Positions 30,273 to 37,446 of a stretch of 64,000 nucleotides of DNA are shown one piece after another. The position numbers and the translations under genes were made by a program. The notes under the pieces were generated by a model. That model was given only the letters and a program-made list of their open reading frames with translations, did not search any database and had not been told where the DNA came from. Where the stretch lies: positions 1,798,001-1,862,000 of the forward strand of contig NZ_CP067378.1 in assembly GCF_019565505.1 (NCBI RefSeq). The letters run 5' to 3'. The DNA is from Flavobacterium davisii. Its GTDB lineage: Bacteria > Bacteroidota > Bacteroidia > Flavobacteriales > Flavobacteriaceae. Positions within the stretch are counted from its first letter, which is position 1, and every line of letters begins with the position of its first letter.

Positions 30273-32402
30273 TTACTTTTTAACCTGAAAATCAGGGTGT
30301 CCTAGTTGCCAGTAAAAGAAAGTGTAAACATCAATATTTTCTTCCAGTGATTTATTTACTGTAACACCACTTCCATGACCACCATCCATATTAACTCTAA
30401 ACAATACAGGATTATTATTTTTTTGACAAACTTGCATTTTTGCTACAAATTTAGCAGGTTGCCAGTATAGAACTCTTGCGTCATTCATACCTGCTGTGAG
30501 TAAAGTAGCAGGATAATTTGTATTTGGTTGCAAATGTAAATAAGGATCCATTTCATATAATGCTTTAAATTCTTCTTCAATTTTCGTGGTTCCAAATTCT
30601 TTTACATTATTAGCTCCGTTGGGAGTAGTCTCTAAACGTAAAGGGTTTAATATTCCAACTTTTATAACAGCAGCTTTAAATAAATCAGGGCGTTCTGTAA
30701 TTCCTCTTCCTACAGTTATACCACCAGCGCTAACTCCTAAAACGCCTAAATGCTTTGGAGAAGTGTATTTTTTTTCTATTAAATATTCAGCACAACTAAT
30801 CAAGTCCTTCCAGCTATTAGGTTTTGTTTGTTTATAACCTCCCTTGTGCCAATCATCTCCTTTTTCGCCACCGCCTCGCACATGAGCATAAACATACATC
30901 CCACCATTATACACCCATTCAAGCATGTTTTCAGAATAAGTGGGTGCTCCTATTGAACCATAAGCACCATAAGAATCAATAATGGTTCTTGTTTTCTTGT
31001 CTTTCTTGATATTTTTCTGTCTTATTATTGAAATAGGCATTAACAAACCATCATGCGTCTTTATTTCAATCTCTTCTACCACTAAGTCATTATATTTGGT
31101 GTTCTCCTCATTGATTTTTTCTTCTGTGAACGTATTAGTTTTTAAATCATATTTAAAAATCTTTGTTCTTTGAGTCCATCCAGAACAATAAACCCATAAT
31201 TCAGATTTAGTCGCATCTATATTCTCTAATGAAATATCACCAGCTTTGAAAGGCAAAATTATTTCCTTACTTTTTTTACCATTGTAAAAATATAATTTTG
31301 CTTCTATGCCATTTTTTAGCGTCGAATAGTAAAACCCTTCTTTTGTGGGAAGAATACTGTTTAGATATTCCTCTTTTTTCGTAGTTACAACAAGTTTTTT
31401 CTTTGAATTTTCATTATCATTTAATGATTGAATCAATATTTCTTTGTTATTAACCATGAAAAAAATATTCATCCCTTTGACAAAATAATTAGGTGTCACT
31501 TTTTCTTCTTTTTTAAACAAAGGTTTCCAGTCTAATTTTTTCTCATTTAATTTTTCTAATGATGTATAATAACAATCTTTGTATTCTGTAGGACCACCTA
31601 GGAAACCTATCAAATAATCTTCTTTAATTTGAACAATAGGGAAATCTTCCTTTTGAATGTTAATTTCGGGATTTGAAATTCTAGAAAAAATAACTTTGTC
31701 TTTTCCTTGTGAATTTAGTAAATGTAAACAAGATTTAGAATTTAATAAAAAATCAGGGTCATTGTTATTGTTACTTGCCATTTTTGTATAAATAAAACCG
31801 CTATCATCAGGCAACCAGCTTATACCCCCCATTTCTGATGGCCAACTATTTTCTATGACATCGGACAACAAAGTGTGAGTAGCTAAATCGTATATAATCA
31901 TATCTGACACCTCCTTGCCTCCTTCTGTCAAGGCAATGGCTATTTTATCACCTTTATTGTTAGGCTGATAAAAACTGATTACAAATTGTTTGCCTAATTC
32001 TGGTTTGTAATTCTTAGGGTCATAAATAAGTATTTCTTCCTTTTGTTGATTTTTTAAAAACAACTTTGCATAATTTTCACCTACTCGTTTTTTACAAAAA
32101 AAGTAATGATCATTATTCTTAAAAGTTAAATAAAAAGTTTGATCTTTTCTTGCTTTTACTCGTTCATAAAAAGTCTTAGAAAGACTATCTTTTGATTTTA
32201 TTTGCGATAAAACGTTTTTAGAATTTTCGTTTTGACATTTTAACCAATTTGTAGTACTATCATCCAATTTTTCTAAACTTCTGTATTCATCTGTTATTTT
32301 AATGTTGAAGTATTGTTCTTGTATTGAATTTTTTTGAATAGTACAATTTTGTGAAAATACTAAACTGATATTAAATAAAAACGCCAAATATATTTTTTTC
32401 AT
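30273..32402 (-). CDS. Secreted prolyl oligopeptidase (S9A)
   Basis: The 709-residue protein has a signal peptide (MKKIYLAFLFNISLVFSQ), an N-terminal S9A propeller domain and a C-terminal hydrolase domain with Ser in GVLGVSAGGITVGRG, Asp in TAGMNDARVLYW and His in NMDGGHGSGVT. It would cut after proline in short peptides in the periplasm. It lies between the lanthipeptide-like precursor and LanB on the same strand. Prolyl oligopeptidases remove leaders in some lanthipeptide systems (FlaP), so a processing, degrading or self-protecting role is possible. The only proline in the precursor is near its C-terminus (YEIPFN). Confidence 0.9.
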   Translation of the reverse strand: MKKIYLAFLFNISLVFSQNCTIQKNSIQEQYFNIKITDEYRSLEKLDDSTTNWLKCQNENSKNVLSQIKSKDSLSKTFYERVKARKDQTFYLTFKNNDHYFFCKKRVGENYAKLFLKNQQKEEILIYDPKNYKPELGKQFVISFYQPNNKGDKIAIALTEGGKEVSDMIIYDLATHTLLSDVIENSWPSEMGGISWLPDDSGFIYTKMASNNNNDPDFLLNSKSCLHLLNSQGKDKVIFSRISNPEINIQKEDFPIVQIKEDYLIGFLGGPTEYKDCYYTSLEKLNEKKLDWKPLFKKEEKVTPNYFVKGMNIFFMVNNKEILIQSLNDNENSKKKLVVTTKKEEYLNSILPTKEGFYYSTLKNGIEAKLYFYNGKKSKEIILPFKAGDISLENIDATKSELWVYCSGWTQRTKIFKYDLKTNTFTEEKINEENTKYNDLVVEEIEIKTHDGLLMPISIIRQKNIKKDKKTRTIIDSYGAYGSIGAPTYSENMLEWVYNGGMYVYAHVRGGGEKGDDWHKGGYKQTKPNSWKDLISCAEYLIEKKYTSPKHLGVLGVSAGGITVGRGITERPDLFKAAVIKVGILNPLRLETTPNGANNVKEFGTTKIEEEFKALYEMDPYLHLQPNTNYPATLLTAGMNDARVLYWQPAKFVAKMQVCQKNNNPVLFRVNMDGGHGSGVTVNKSLEENIDVYTFFYWQLGHPDFQVKK

Positions 32403-32471
32403 TATTTCATAATTTATAAAAGTTATTTTTCAAATTAAATAGCTTGAAAAATAACTTTTAAATTTGGATCA

Positions 32472-32654
32472 TTAATTAAATGGTATCTCGTAAATAGTTT
32501 TACATGCTCTCGTAGATTGACCGTCATTACCACTTGTTTGACCTGTATTATCACGATCACCTCCATTTATTTCTAATAATGATTTACTGTTTAATTCCAC
32601 AACAGTAACTTTGTTTAACATAAGTTTTGAAATTGAATTTGATTTTTTTTTCAT
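32472..32654 (-). CDS. Lanthipeptide-like precursor with double-glycine leader
   Basis: The 60-residue peptide begins MKKKSNSISKLMLNKVTVVE and reaches a Gly31-Gly32 pair (LEINGG). Leaders with LNKxTVxxLN and a final GG are typical of Bacteroidota class I lanthipeptide precursors. The 28-residue core has Thr37, Thr40, Ser41, Ser47, Thr48, Thr53 and a single Cys51, giving LanB several sites and allowing at most one lanthionine ring. It is the first gene after the TPR-AraC regulator and precedes the peptidase and LanB. The exporter at 38.7 kb could cleave at the GG. Confidence 0.82.
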   Translation of the reverse strand: MKKKSNSISKLMLNKVTVVELNSKSLLEINGGDRDNTGQTSGNDGQSTRACKTIYEIPFN

Positions 32655-32677
32655 AGAATCTTAAATAATATTTCGTG

Positions 32678-32685
32678 CAAAAATA
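32678..32685 (-). promoter_or_regulatory. Candidate -7 box for the precursor operon
   Basis: The minus strand reads TATTTTTG, matching TAnnTTTG, 24 bp before the precursor start codon. The TTCCTGAATTCCGA motif (32725-32738) would lie about 60 bp upstream of the transcript start, a typical activator distance. Confidence 0.45.
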
Positions 32686-32705
32686 TCTATTGTTAATTTT
32701 AAATT

Positions 32706-32751
32706 AAATGAGTTAAACTCGAAATTCCTGAATTCCGAGTTTAACTCATTT
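32706..32751. promoter_or_regulatory. 16-bp inverted repeat holding a candidate operator
   Basis: Arms 32706-32721 and 32736-32751 are perfectly complementary. The loop and inner arm contain TTCCTGAATTCCGA at 32725-32738, which recurs twice upstream of the neighbouring regulator gene (34571 and 34592). It lies between the regulator stop and the precursor promoter and may be both the regulator's terminator and a binding site. Confidence 0.55.
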
Positions 32752-32759
32752 TTATTTCA

Positions 32760-34472
32760 TTAATTTACTGATGTTTGAGAGCTATTAAATTCTTTGATAA
32801 AATAGCTTGGTTTTATTCCAGTTTTTTTAGAAAAAGCATTGGAAAAAGATTCTGCCGTGTTAAAGCCAAATTCATTAGCAAGAGCTAGTATAGTATATCT
32901 TCTTATTTTGGTATCTTTTTGTAAAATTGTTAAAGCATAGTCTATTCTCAAATCATTTATATATTGTATAAATGTTTTTTGTTTGTACTCATTAATGATT
33001 TTCGAAACATATTTTGTATTTGTTTGAAATTCATCTGCTACATTCTGAATGGTCAAATTAATTCTTAAAAACCCTTTCTCGTTTTCGAAGGCAGTCAGTT
33101 TTTCTAAAATATCGTTTAGCTTTTCTTCATTTATACCAATTTCTTTTTCATTTTCTTCAATTATAATTTTTTTATTCTGAGCAACTGGTTCAGCCATAAT
33201 TGCTTTTTTATCTAATTCCTTTAATAATTCTTGAAAACGCTGCTTATACAGTCTTTTTTGTTTTTTATTATTCAGAAAAAGAATTAATGCGAAACAAATA
33301 GATAAAATAGTAATTATGATTGCTATAATATAGTTACTTTTTAAACTTTGAATGGTGGTGTCTTTTTTCTCAATTAAATTAGGTATTTGATATTTCTTGA
33401 TGATAACCTTATTTAATAAATGATTTTTCTTATTGATTAGACTATCAATAGAGGTTAATTGAGTTAAATATTTCAAATGGTTTTCTTTATCACCAGTCTT
33501 TTTATAGTAATCAACTAGGTAGGTGTAACCATCTGTAAATTCAGGAAAAATAGATTTAGTTTTTCTATATACAGAATCTACCAGTTGAAAGTTTTTTACT
33601 GCTAGATTTTTCAGCCCTAATTTTTCGTAAGCTTTACCTCTATAATAATAGCCAGCAATAACATTTGTACTGTCTTTAAATTCGATAAACTTAGGCAATG
33701 ATTTATTTATACTGTCTAAAGCAATTTTGTATTTCTTTTTGTTTATCTGATTTGAACCTTCATTTAATACAAAAAGGTATTTATAATATTCATCATTTGT
33801 CTTTAGAGCTAATTTGTAACCTATTCTATTGTAATATGAACAAGAATCAGTCTTTTTAAGACTTCTATAAGCGTCAGCTAGGCAAAATAAAACATTAGTA
33901 TGCAAGTATGAAAAATTATTTCCCTCATATTTCTGATTTTTACTGTAATTATAACATTCCTTATAAATAGGCAAAGCTTCCATTACATCACCATAATGTT
34001 CTGAAATAAAAGTTGCTATATCTAAACGACTTCTATAATATAAATCAAGGTCTTTATTTTTTACTTCTTTTACAGCCAGATTAAAATTTTCCATAGCTTC
34101 ATTATACCTGCCTAATTGTATCAATTTAAAGGCTTTTTCTCGATATCCTGTAAATGGAAAAAATTTACTTTTCGAACCTTTAGTATATTTAATTACACTA
34201 TCAAAATATTTGATGGATACTGAAGCAGGTTTATTATATAACAACATATAATAATATTGTGCCACATAAATTGAACTATCACTTTTTACAGCCTTATTAT
34301 AATAAATCTTTAATATTTTAGAACGCAATTTTTCATTGCTAGCATTATCATAATAAAGATCGTTTAATTTATTAAAATTTAGTTTGGCTAAATTGGTTTC
34401 TTTACTTTGTGCCTTTGTTATATTATAATTTGATAGTATAACAAGGAAAATAATTGAGTATAAATGCTTCAT
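32760..34472 (-). CDS. TPR-containing AraC-family regulator with membrane segment
   Basis: I place the start at the ATG at 34472, which gives a signal-like N-terminus (MKHLYSIIFLVILSNYNITK). Helical TPR-like repeats fill about residues 30-330, a membrane helix follows (NYIIAIIITILSICFALILF), then a coiled linker and a C-terminal AraC helix-turn-helix (LTIQNVADEFQTNTKYVSKI and LALANEFGFNTAESFSNAFS). Bacteroidota use such one-protein sensors, with a periplasmic TPR sensor and cytoplasmic DNA-binding part, for peptide or stress signals. It is directly upstream of the precursor-peptidase-LanB genes and probably controls them. A TATCTTTG box lies at 34670-34663 on the minus strand. An in-frame extension up to 34679 looks spurious. 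Confidence 0.85.
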   Translation of the reverse strand: MKHLYSIIFLVILSNYNITKAQSKETNLAKLNFNKLNDLYYDNASNEKLRSKILKIYYNKAVKSDSSIYVAQYYYMLLYNKPASVSIKYFDSVIKYTKGSKSKFFPFTGYREKAFKLIQLGRYNEAMENFNLAVKEVKNKDLDLYYRSRLDIATFISEHYGDVMEALPIYKECYNYSKNQKYEGNNFSYLHTNVLFCLADAYRSLKKTDSCSYYNRIGYKLALKTNDEYYKYLFVLNEGSNQINKKKYKIALDSINKSLPKFIEFKDSTNVIAGYYYRGKAYEKLGLKNLAVKNFQLVDSVYRKTKSIFPEFTDGYTYLVDYYKKTGDKENHLKYLTQLTSIDSLINKKNHLLNKVIIKKYQIPNLIEKKDTTIQSLKSNYIIAIIITILSICFALILFLNNKKQKRLYKQRFQELLKELDKKAIMAEPVAQNKKIIIEENEKEIGINEEKLNDILEKLTAFENEKGFLRINLTIQNVADEFQTNTKYVSKIINEYKQKTFIQYINDLRIDYALTILQKDTKIRRYTILALANEFGFNTAESFSNAFSKKTGIKPSYFIKEFNSSQTSVN

Positions 34473-34570
34473 TTTATATATTTTGCCAAAATTCAAAAAA
34501 GAATTTGATAATTTAATTAAGAGGTTAAATTCTTGTTTTTCAGCGATATGTTTGTCGTGTAAATTTGTTT

Positions 34571-34605
34571 TTCCTGAATTTCGACCTAGAATTCCTGAAT
34601 TTCGA
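34571..34605. promoter_or_regulatory. Tandem operator-like motif upstream of the TPR-AraC gene
   Basis: TTCCTGAATTTCGA occurs at 34571-34584 and again at 34592-34605, exactly 21 bp apart (two helical turns). A third near-identical copy lies before the precursor peptide (32725-32738). Such spacing suits an AraC-type dimer. Binding is inferred, not shown. Confidence 0.5.
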
Positions 34606-34775
34606 GTATGTTGATTTGCACAACCCAATCTCCTCCCATTACTTTGCATCGCAATTCTGCAACAAAGATACAAAAGCAAGAAAGTCTATTAAACTTTTTT
34701 CAGGATTGTTTGTCGATTGGGTGGAGATATTCAAACAATTAAACTAACTAGGCAATCAAAAAACAAACATAAACT

Positions 34776-35234
34776 ATGGGGATAAAAAATCAAATCAGTC
34801 TTGAAATACCACAAAGTGTTTTAGACGAAGTGCAAACTAAACTGAAAGAATGCAAAAGGTTATTAGCTCCTTTTTTGCAAGGGCTTACTCCTACGGAGCG
34901 CATGGAAATTTTTAAGATGGGGGATAAAACAGTGGCAACTGCTCAAAAGGTAAAGTCGTATTTAGAAACTAATCCTGAATTTGCTCCCACTTATATGGAC
35001 AAAACGGAATTTTTAAAAGACGAAGCGGTAGTAACCCAACTGTCTCCATTAGCCAATATAGCAGAACAACTTACACGTGATCTTAATGACACGGTAATGT
35101 TGGCGGGTAGCGAAGCTATATATAGTGCTTTATTATATTACGGTCAGGTAAAAGAGGCGCATACTAAAGGAATACCAACTGCCAAACCAATTTATGAAGA
35201 TTTAAGCCAACGTTTTAGTAAAAGACGTAGATGA
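34776..35234 (+). CDS. Conserved helical protein of unknown function
   Basis: The 152-residue soluble protein begins MGIKNQISLEIPQSVLDEVQ and is almost wholly helical (LLAPFLQGLTPTERMEIFKM). I do not recognise a known domain, although similar short proteins occur in Bacteroidota genomes. It starts the plus-strand half of the peptide island and is divergent from the TPR-AraC gene. A role in the island is possible but unsupported by sequence. Confidence 0.65.
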   Translation: MGIKNQISLEIPQSVLDEVQTKLKECKRLLAPFLQGLTPTERMEIFKMGDKTVATAQKVKSYLETNPEFAPTYMDKTEFLKDEAVVTQLSPLANIAEQLTRDLNDTVMLAGSEAIYSALLYYGQVKEAHTKGIPTAKPIYEDLSQRFSKRRR

Positions 35235-35261
35235 AATACGAGCTTATAACTTACTATAATA

Positions 35262-35440
35262 AGCAAAAAGCCTATTCCTAATAGCTTTGAGTTCCTATAG
35301 CGTAGCTTTTTCCTTCTAAATAATGCCTAAAAGGTATTAAATAATAGCTTTTAGCTTCAAATGAATACCTTTTAGGTTTATGAAAATTGCCTTTAGCTTG
35401 TACGTAATAGCTTTTAGGATTAAAATAGTATATTTTACAA
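35262..35440 (+). repeat. Degenerate tandem repeats of about 22 bp
   Basis: Variants of TAATAGCTTTTAGG (for example AATAGCTTTGAG, AATGCCTAAAAGG, ATACCTTTTAGG, ATTGCCTTTAGC) follow each other about every 22 bp, roughly six or seven units. The stretch has no coding frame. It may be a decayed iteron-like array or a binding region. Confidence 0.5.
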
Positions 35441-35461
35441 TTAATAAATAAAAAAAGACAA

Positions 35462-35530
35462 ATGTTAGCATTTTTAATAGCATTGATTCAATATATCGTC
35501 AATTTAATTTTGGAGTATTGCATCAAGTAA
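35462..35530 (+). CDS. Possible 22-residue hydrophobic peptide
   Basis: An ATG-started frame encodes MLAFLIALIQYIVNLILEYC plus two residues. It is a single hydrophobic helix, like small holin or toxin peptides. No clear ribosome site supports it, and chance AT-rich sequence could produce it, so it is only a candidate. Confidence 0.2.
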   Translation: MLAFLIALIQYIVNLILEYCIK

Positions 35531-35664
35531 GTGACTGAAATTAGTATTGTATTTTTATTGAAATTGCCATTGAATTTTGCACATTCAAAGAATTTCAAGT
35601 AAATAAAAACAGTAAGTAGCTACTACTCTTGGATGGTTTTTCTCCTAAGTAAACGAAAAACAAA

Positions 35665-35843
35665 AACACTTTTTGGATTTAAAAGTCTGTTACCAAAAAG
35701 GAAGTGAACAAACAGACTATAAAAAAAGCAGCCTTAGCATTTGTTTTGGACGACAACTAAGACTGCCAATAATAAAAAAGCAAATTTATGAAAAATTTAA
35801 ATGTTGTGGAGCTGAATGCTCAGGAATTGAAAAACGTTGAGGG
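35665..35843 (+). repeat. Duplicated upstream-plus-leader cassette, copy 1
   Basis: About 179 bp, almost identical to 36812-36991, cover the 5' untranslated region and the leader-coding part of a precursor peptide. They include two hairpins: AGTCTGTT/AACAGACT (35684-35691 with 35711-35718) and GCAGCCTTAG/CTAAGACTGC (35728-35737 with 35757-35766, one mismatch). Identity stops exactly at the GG codons, so only the core peptide differs. Confidence 0.85.
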
Positions 35844-35973
35844 GGGAAATAAGTATGTAAAAGCTTTTAATTTTATAATGGAAGCAGCAGGTATTTATGA
35901 TGCTATCGATGATTTTAAAAGCGGATGGAATTCAGTTCATAGCTATGGATCTGGATCTGGAGGTAGTTGGTAA
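35788..35973 (+). CDS. Double-glycine leader peptide A (bacteriocin-like precursor)
   Basis: This 61-residue peptide has leader MKNLNVVELNAQELKNVEGG followed by a 41-residue core that ends in a Gly/Ser-rich tail (HSYGSGSGGSW). The leader is the type cleaved by C39 peptidases. The core has no cysteine and moderate hydrophobicity. It is followed by a CPBP protease gene 6 bp downstream. It is probably an unmodified class II-like bacteriocin or signal peptide. Confidence 0.8.
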   Translation: MKNLNVVELNAQELKNVEGGNKYVKAFNFIMEAAGIYDAIDDFKSGWNSVHSYGSGSGGSW

Positions 35974-35979
35974 TTAAAA

Positions 35980-36603
35980 ATGGTAAATTTGAATGGAATT
36001 GACCAGAAAACTAGAAGTGTAAAATATCTTTTCTGTAAGTTTTCTTTGTGTATAGCATCTGTAATTATTATTGAAATTTTTAAAAATGTATTTCATCTTA
36101 AGGAACCAGATGAACATGCTGTTGAAAATCAATTTTTCAACAACCCCTTTCTTTTTATTTTAGGTGCATTAATATTGAGCCCAATACTCGAGGAAATAGC
36201 ATTTCGACTACCTCTGAAAAAGAGTAGGTATTATTTGATAAGTTTATTTTTTTTAGCAATTTTCACGGTAACTTCTAAACTTATTTTCACGAAATTGATA
36301 AGTATTTCATTCATGTTTTTTTTATTAGTTTTTCAAATTGTAAAGCTGAAAATTGAATTAATAAAACGACTTTTGATTGTATTGTCAGTATTATCTTTTA
36401 CCTTAATCCACATAGATAATTATAGAATAGATGAATTACAGAAGTTGACAATGATTGAAAATATATTTCTCTTTTTACCTCAATTAATTATTGGTCTCAT
36501 TTTTACAAAAGTAAGATTAGAAAGGAACTTTGCAATTAGTTTACAATTACATTCATTATATAATTTAGCTATTGTTATTATGGCATTAATATTTAATAAA
36601 TAA
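35980..36603 (+). CDS. CPBP-family intramembrane metalloprotease
   Basis: The 207-residue membrane protein has six or so helices and the CPBP motifs EEIAFR (in LSPILEEIAFRLPLKKS) and a later FTLIHIDNY (FxxxH), the catalytic Glu and His residues. CPBP (Abi) proteases next to bacteriocin genes often give immunity or process peptides. Its position, tight between two leader peptides, suggests immunity to or maturation of peptide A. Confidence 0.82.
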   Translation: MVNLNGIDQKTRSVKYLFCKFSLCIASVIIIEIFKNVFHLKEPDEHAVENQFFNNPFLFILGALILSPILEEIAFRLPLKKSRYYLISLFFLAIFTVTSKLIFTKLISISFMFFLLVFQIVKLKIELIKRLLIVLSVLSFTLIHIDNYRIDELQKLTMIENIFLFLPQLIIGLIFTKVRLERNFAISLQLHSLYNLAIVIMALIFNK

Positions 36604-36609
36604 AAAAGT

Positions 36610-36762
36610 ATGGAAATTAAAGAATTGACAACAGAAGAGTTGTATAAAATAACAGGTGGTGGTTTTTTTCGTGATTTAGGAGCAAGAGCACATTTAATTT
36701 TTAATAGTATTGCTGCTTATTTAGAAAATAATGATTTTGGTCAAATGCACAGTGCGGGTTAG
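36610..36762 (+). CDS. Double-glycine leader peptide B
   Basis: The 50-residue peptide begins MEIKELTTEELYKITGGG, a leader ending in three glycines, followed by FFRDLGARAHLIFNSIAAYL and an acidic tail. The core contains no cysteine. It starts 6 bp after the CPBP stop and is likely co-transcribed. Its leader differs from those of peptides A and C but is of the same cleavable kind. Confidence 0.72.
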   Translation: MEIKELTTEELYKITGGGFFRDLGARAHLIFNSIAAYLENNDFGQMHSAG

Positions 36763-36811
36763 AAAAAAACATCTTTAAAAATGTTTTAGAAATCTGCAAT
36801 AATAACAAAAA

Positions 36812-36991
36812 AACACTTTTTGGGTTTAAAAGTCTGTTACCAAAAAGGAAGTGAACAAACAGACTATAAAAAAAGCAGCCTTAGCATTTGTTTTGGACGA
36901 CAACTAAGACTGCGAATAATATAAAAAACAAATTTATGAAAAATTTAAATGTTGTGGAGCTGAATGCTCAGGAATTGAAAAACGTTGAGGG
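36812..36991 (+). repeat. Duplicated upstream-plus-leader cassette, copy 2
   Basis: This is the second copy of the cassette at 35665-35843, offset 1147 bp and differing by a few bases and one indel in the spacer before the ATG. It contains the same two hairpins. Its presence implies a recent duplication or gene conversion, and it may give a second independent promoter inside the cluster. Confidence 0.85.
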
Positions 36992-37085
36992 AGGGATTGC
37001 TCCACTTATTTTAGCTGGATGGGGCGCAATGATTCTTATGGATTCCCTTTTAGTAGGTGTTTATGTTGGATATAAAAATAATTAA
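36936..37085 (+). CDS. Double-glycine leader peptide C
   Basis: The 49-residue peptide has the identical leader MKNLNVVELNAQELKNVEGG and a hydrophobic 29-residue core (IAPLILAGWGAMILMDSLLV then GVYVGYKNN). The core has GxxxG-like glycines and would span a membrane, as in pore-forming class II bacteriocins. I choose the ATG at 36936 because the leader then matches peptide A exactly; an earlier in-frame start is spurious. Confidence 0.8.
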   Translation: MKNLNVVELNAQELKNVEGGIAPLILAGWGAMILMDSLLVGVYVGYKNN

Positions 37086-37093
37086 TGATTAAA

Positions 37094-37234
37094 ATGGAAA
37101 ATTTAAAAGAATTATCAAGAGAAGAACTTGTTAAAACAGAAGGAGGTCTTATAGAATTTTTAGGGTTATGTGCGGCATTGTTTGCAATTGGTTACGAAAT
37201 AGGAAAGGATGCAAAAGAACGTTCTCATAATTAA
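37094..37234 (+). CDS. Double-glycine leader peptide D
   Basis: The 46-residue peptide has leader MENLKELSREELVKTEGG and core LIEFLGLCAALFAIGYEIGK followed by a charged tail. The core is amphipathic or membrane-spanning and contains one cysteine. It follows peptide C by 8 bp, and C and D could form a two-peptide bacteriocin. Confidence 0.78.
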   Translation: MENLKELSREELVKTEGGLIEFLGLCAALFAIGYEIGKDAKERSHN

Positions 37235-37253
37235 TTTATAAATTTCTGATAAA

Positions 37254-37364
37254 ATGAAAAAGATAGATCTAAAGATTAATCATAATGCTCTTATAAAATT
37301 TGTATATATATGTTTATTTGCTTTTTATTTAGGATATAAATACGGGAAATCATTGCATTATTAA
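37254..37364 (+). CDS. Small membrane peptide, candidate immunity protein
   Basis: This 36-residue frame (MKKIDLKINHNALIKFVYIC then LFAFYLGYKYGKSLHY) has one membrane helix and basic ends. It lacks a double-glycine leader, so it is probably not exported. Small basic membrane peptides next to class II bacteriocins are often immunity proteins. It shares the GYKYG-like ending with peptides C and D, so a decayed precursor is another option. Confidence 0.5.
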   Translation: MKKIDLKINHNALIKFVYICLFAFYLGYKYGKSLHY

Positions 37365-37446
37365 TATTGCTTTTATCAGATATTTTATTTGAAGCTGTGT
37401 ATATATTATGCAGCTTCATAAATTTTTATTAAGTAATTACACAATA

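Noticed and set aside
34473..34679. N-terminal extension of the TPR-AraC regulator
   Set aside because: The in-frame extension has no family resemblance, overlaps promoter-like and operator-like sequence, and a good signal-like start exists at 34472.
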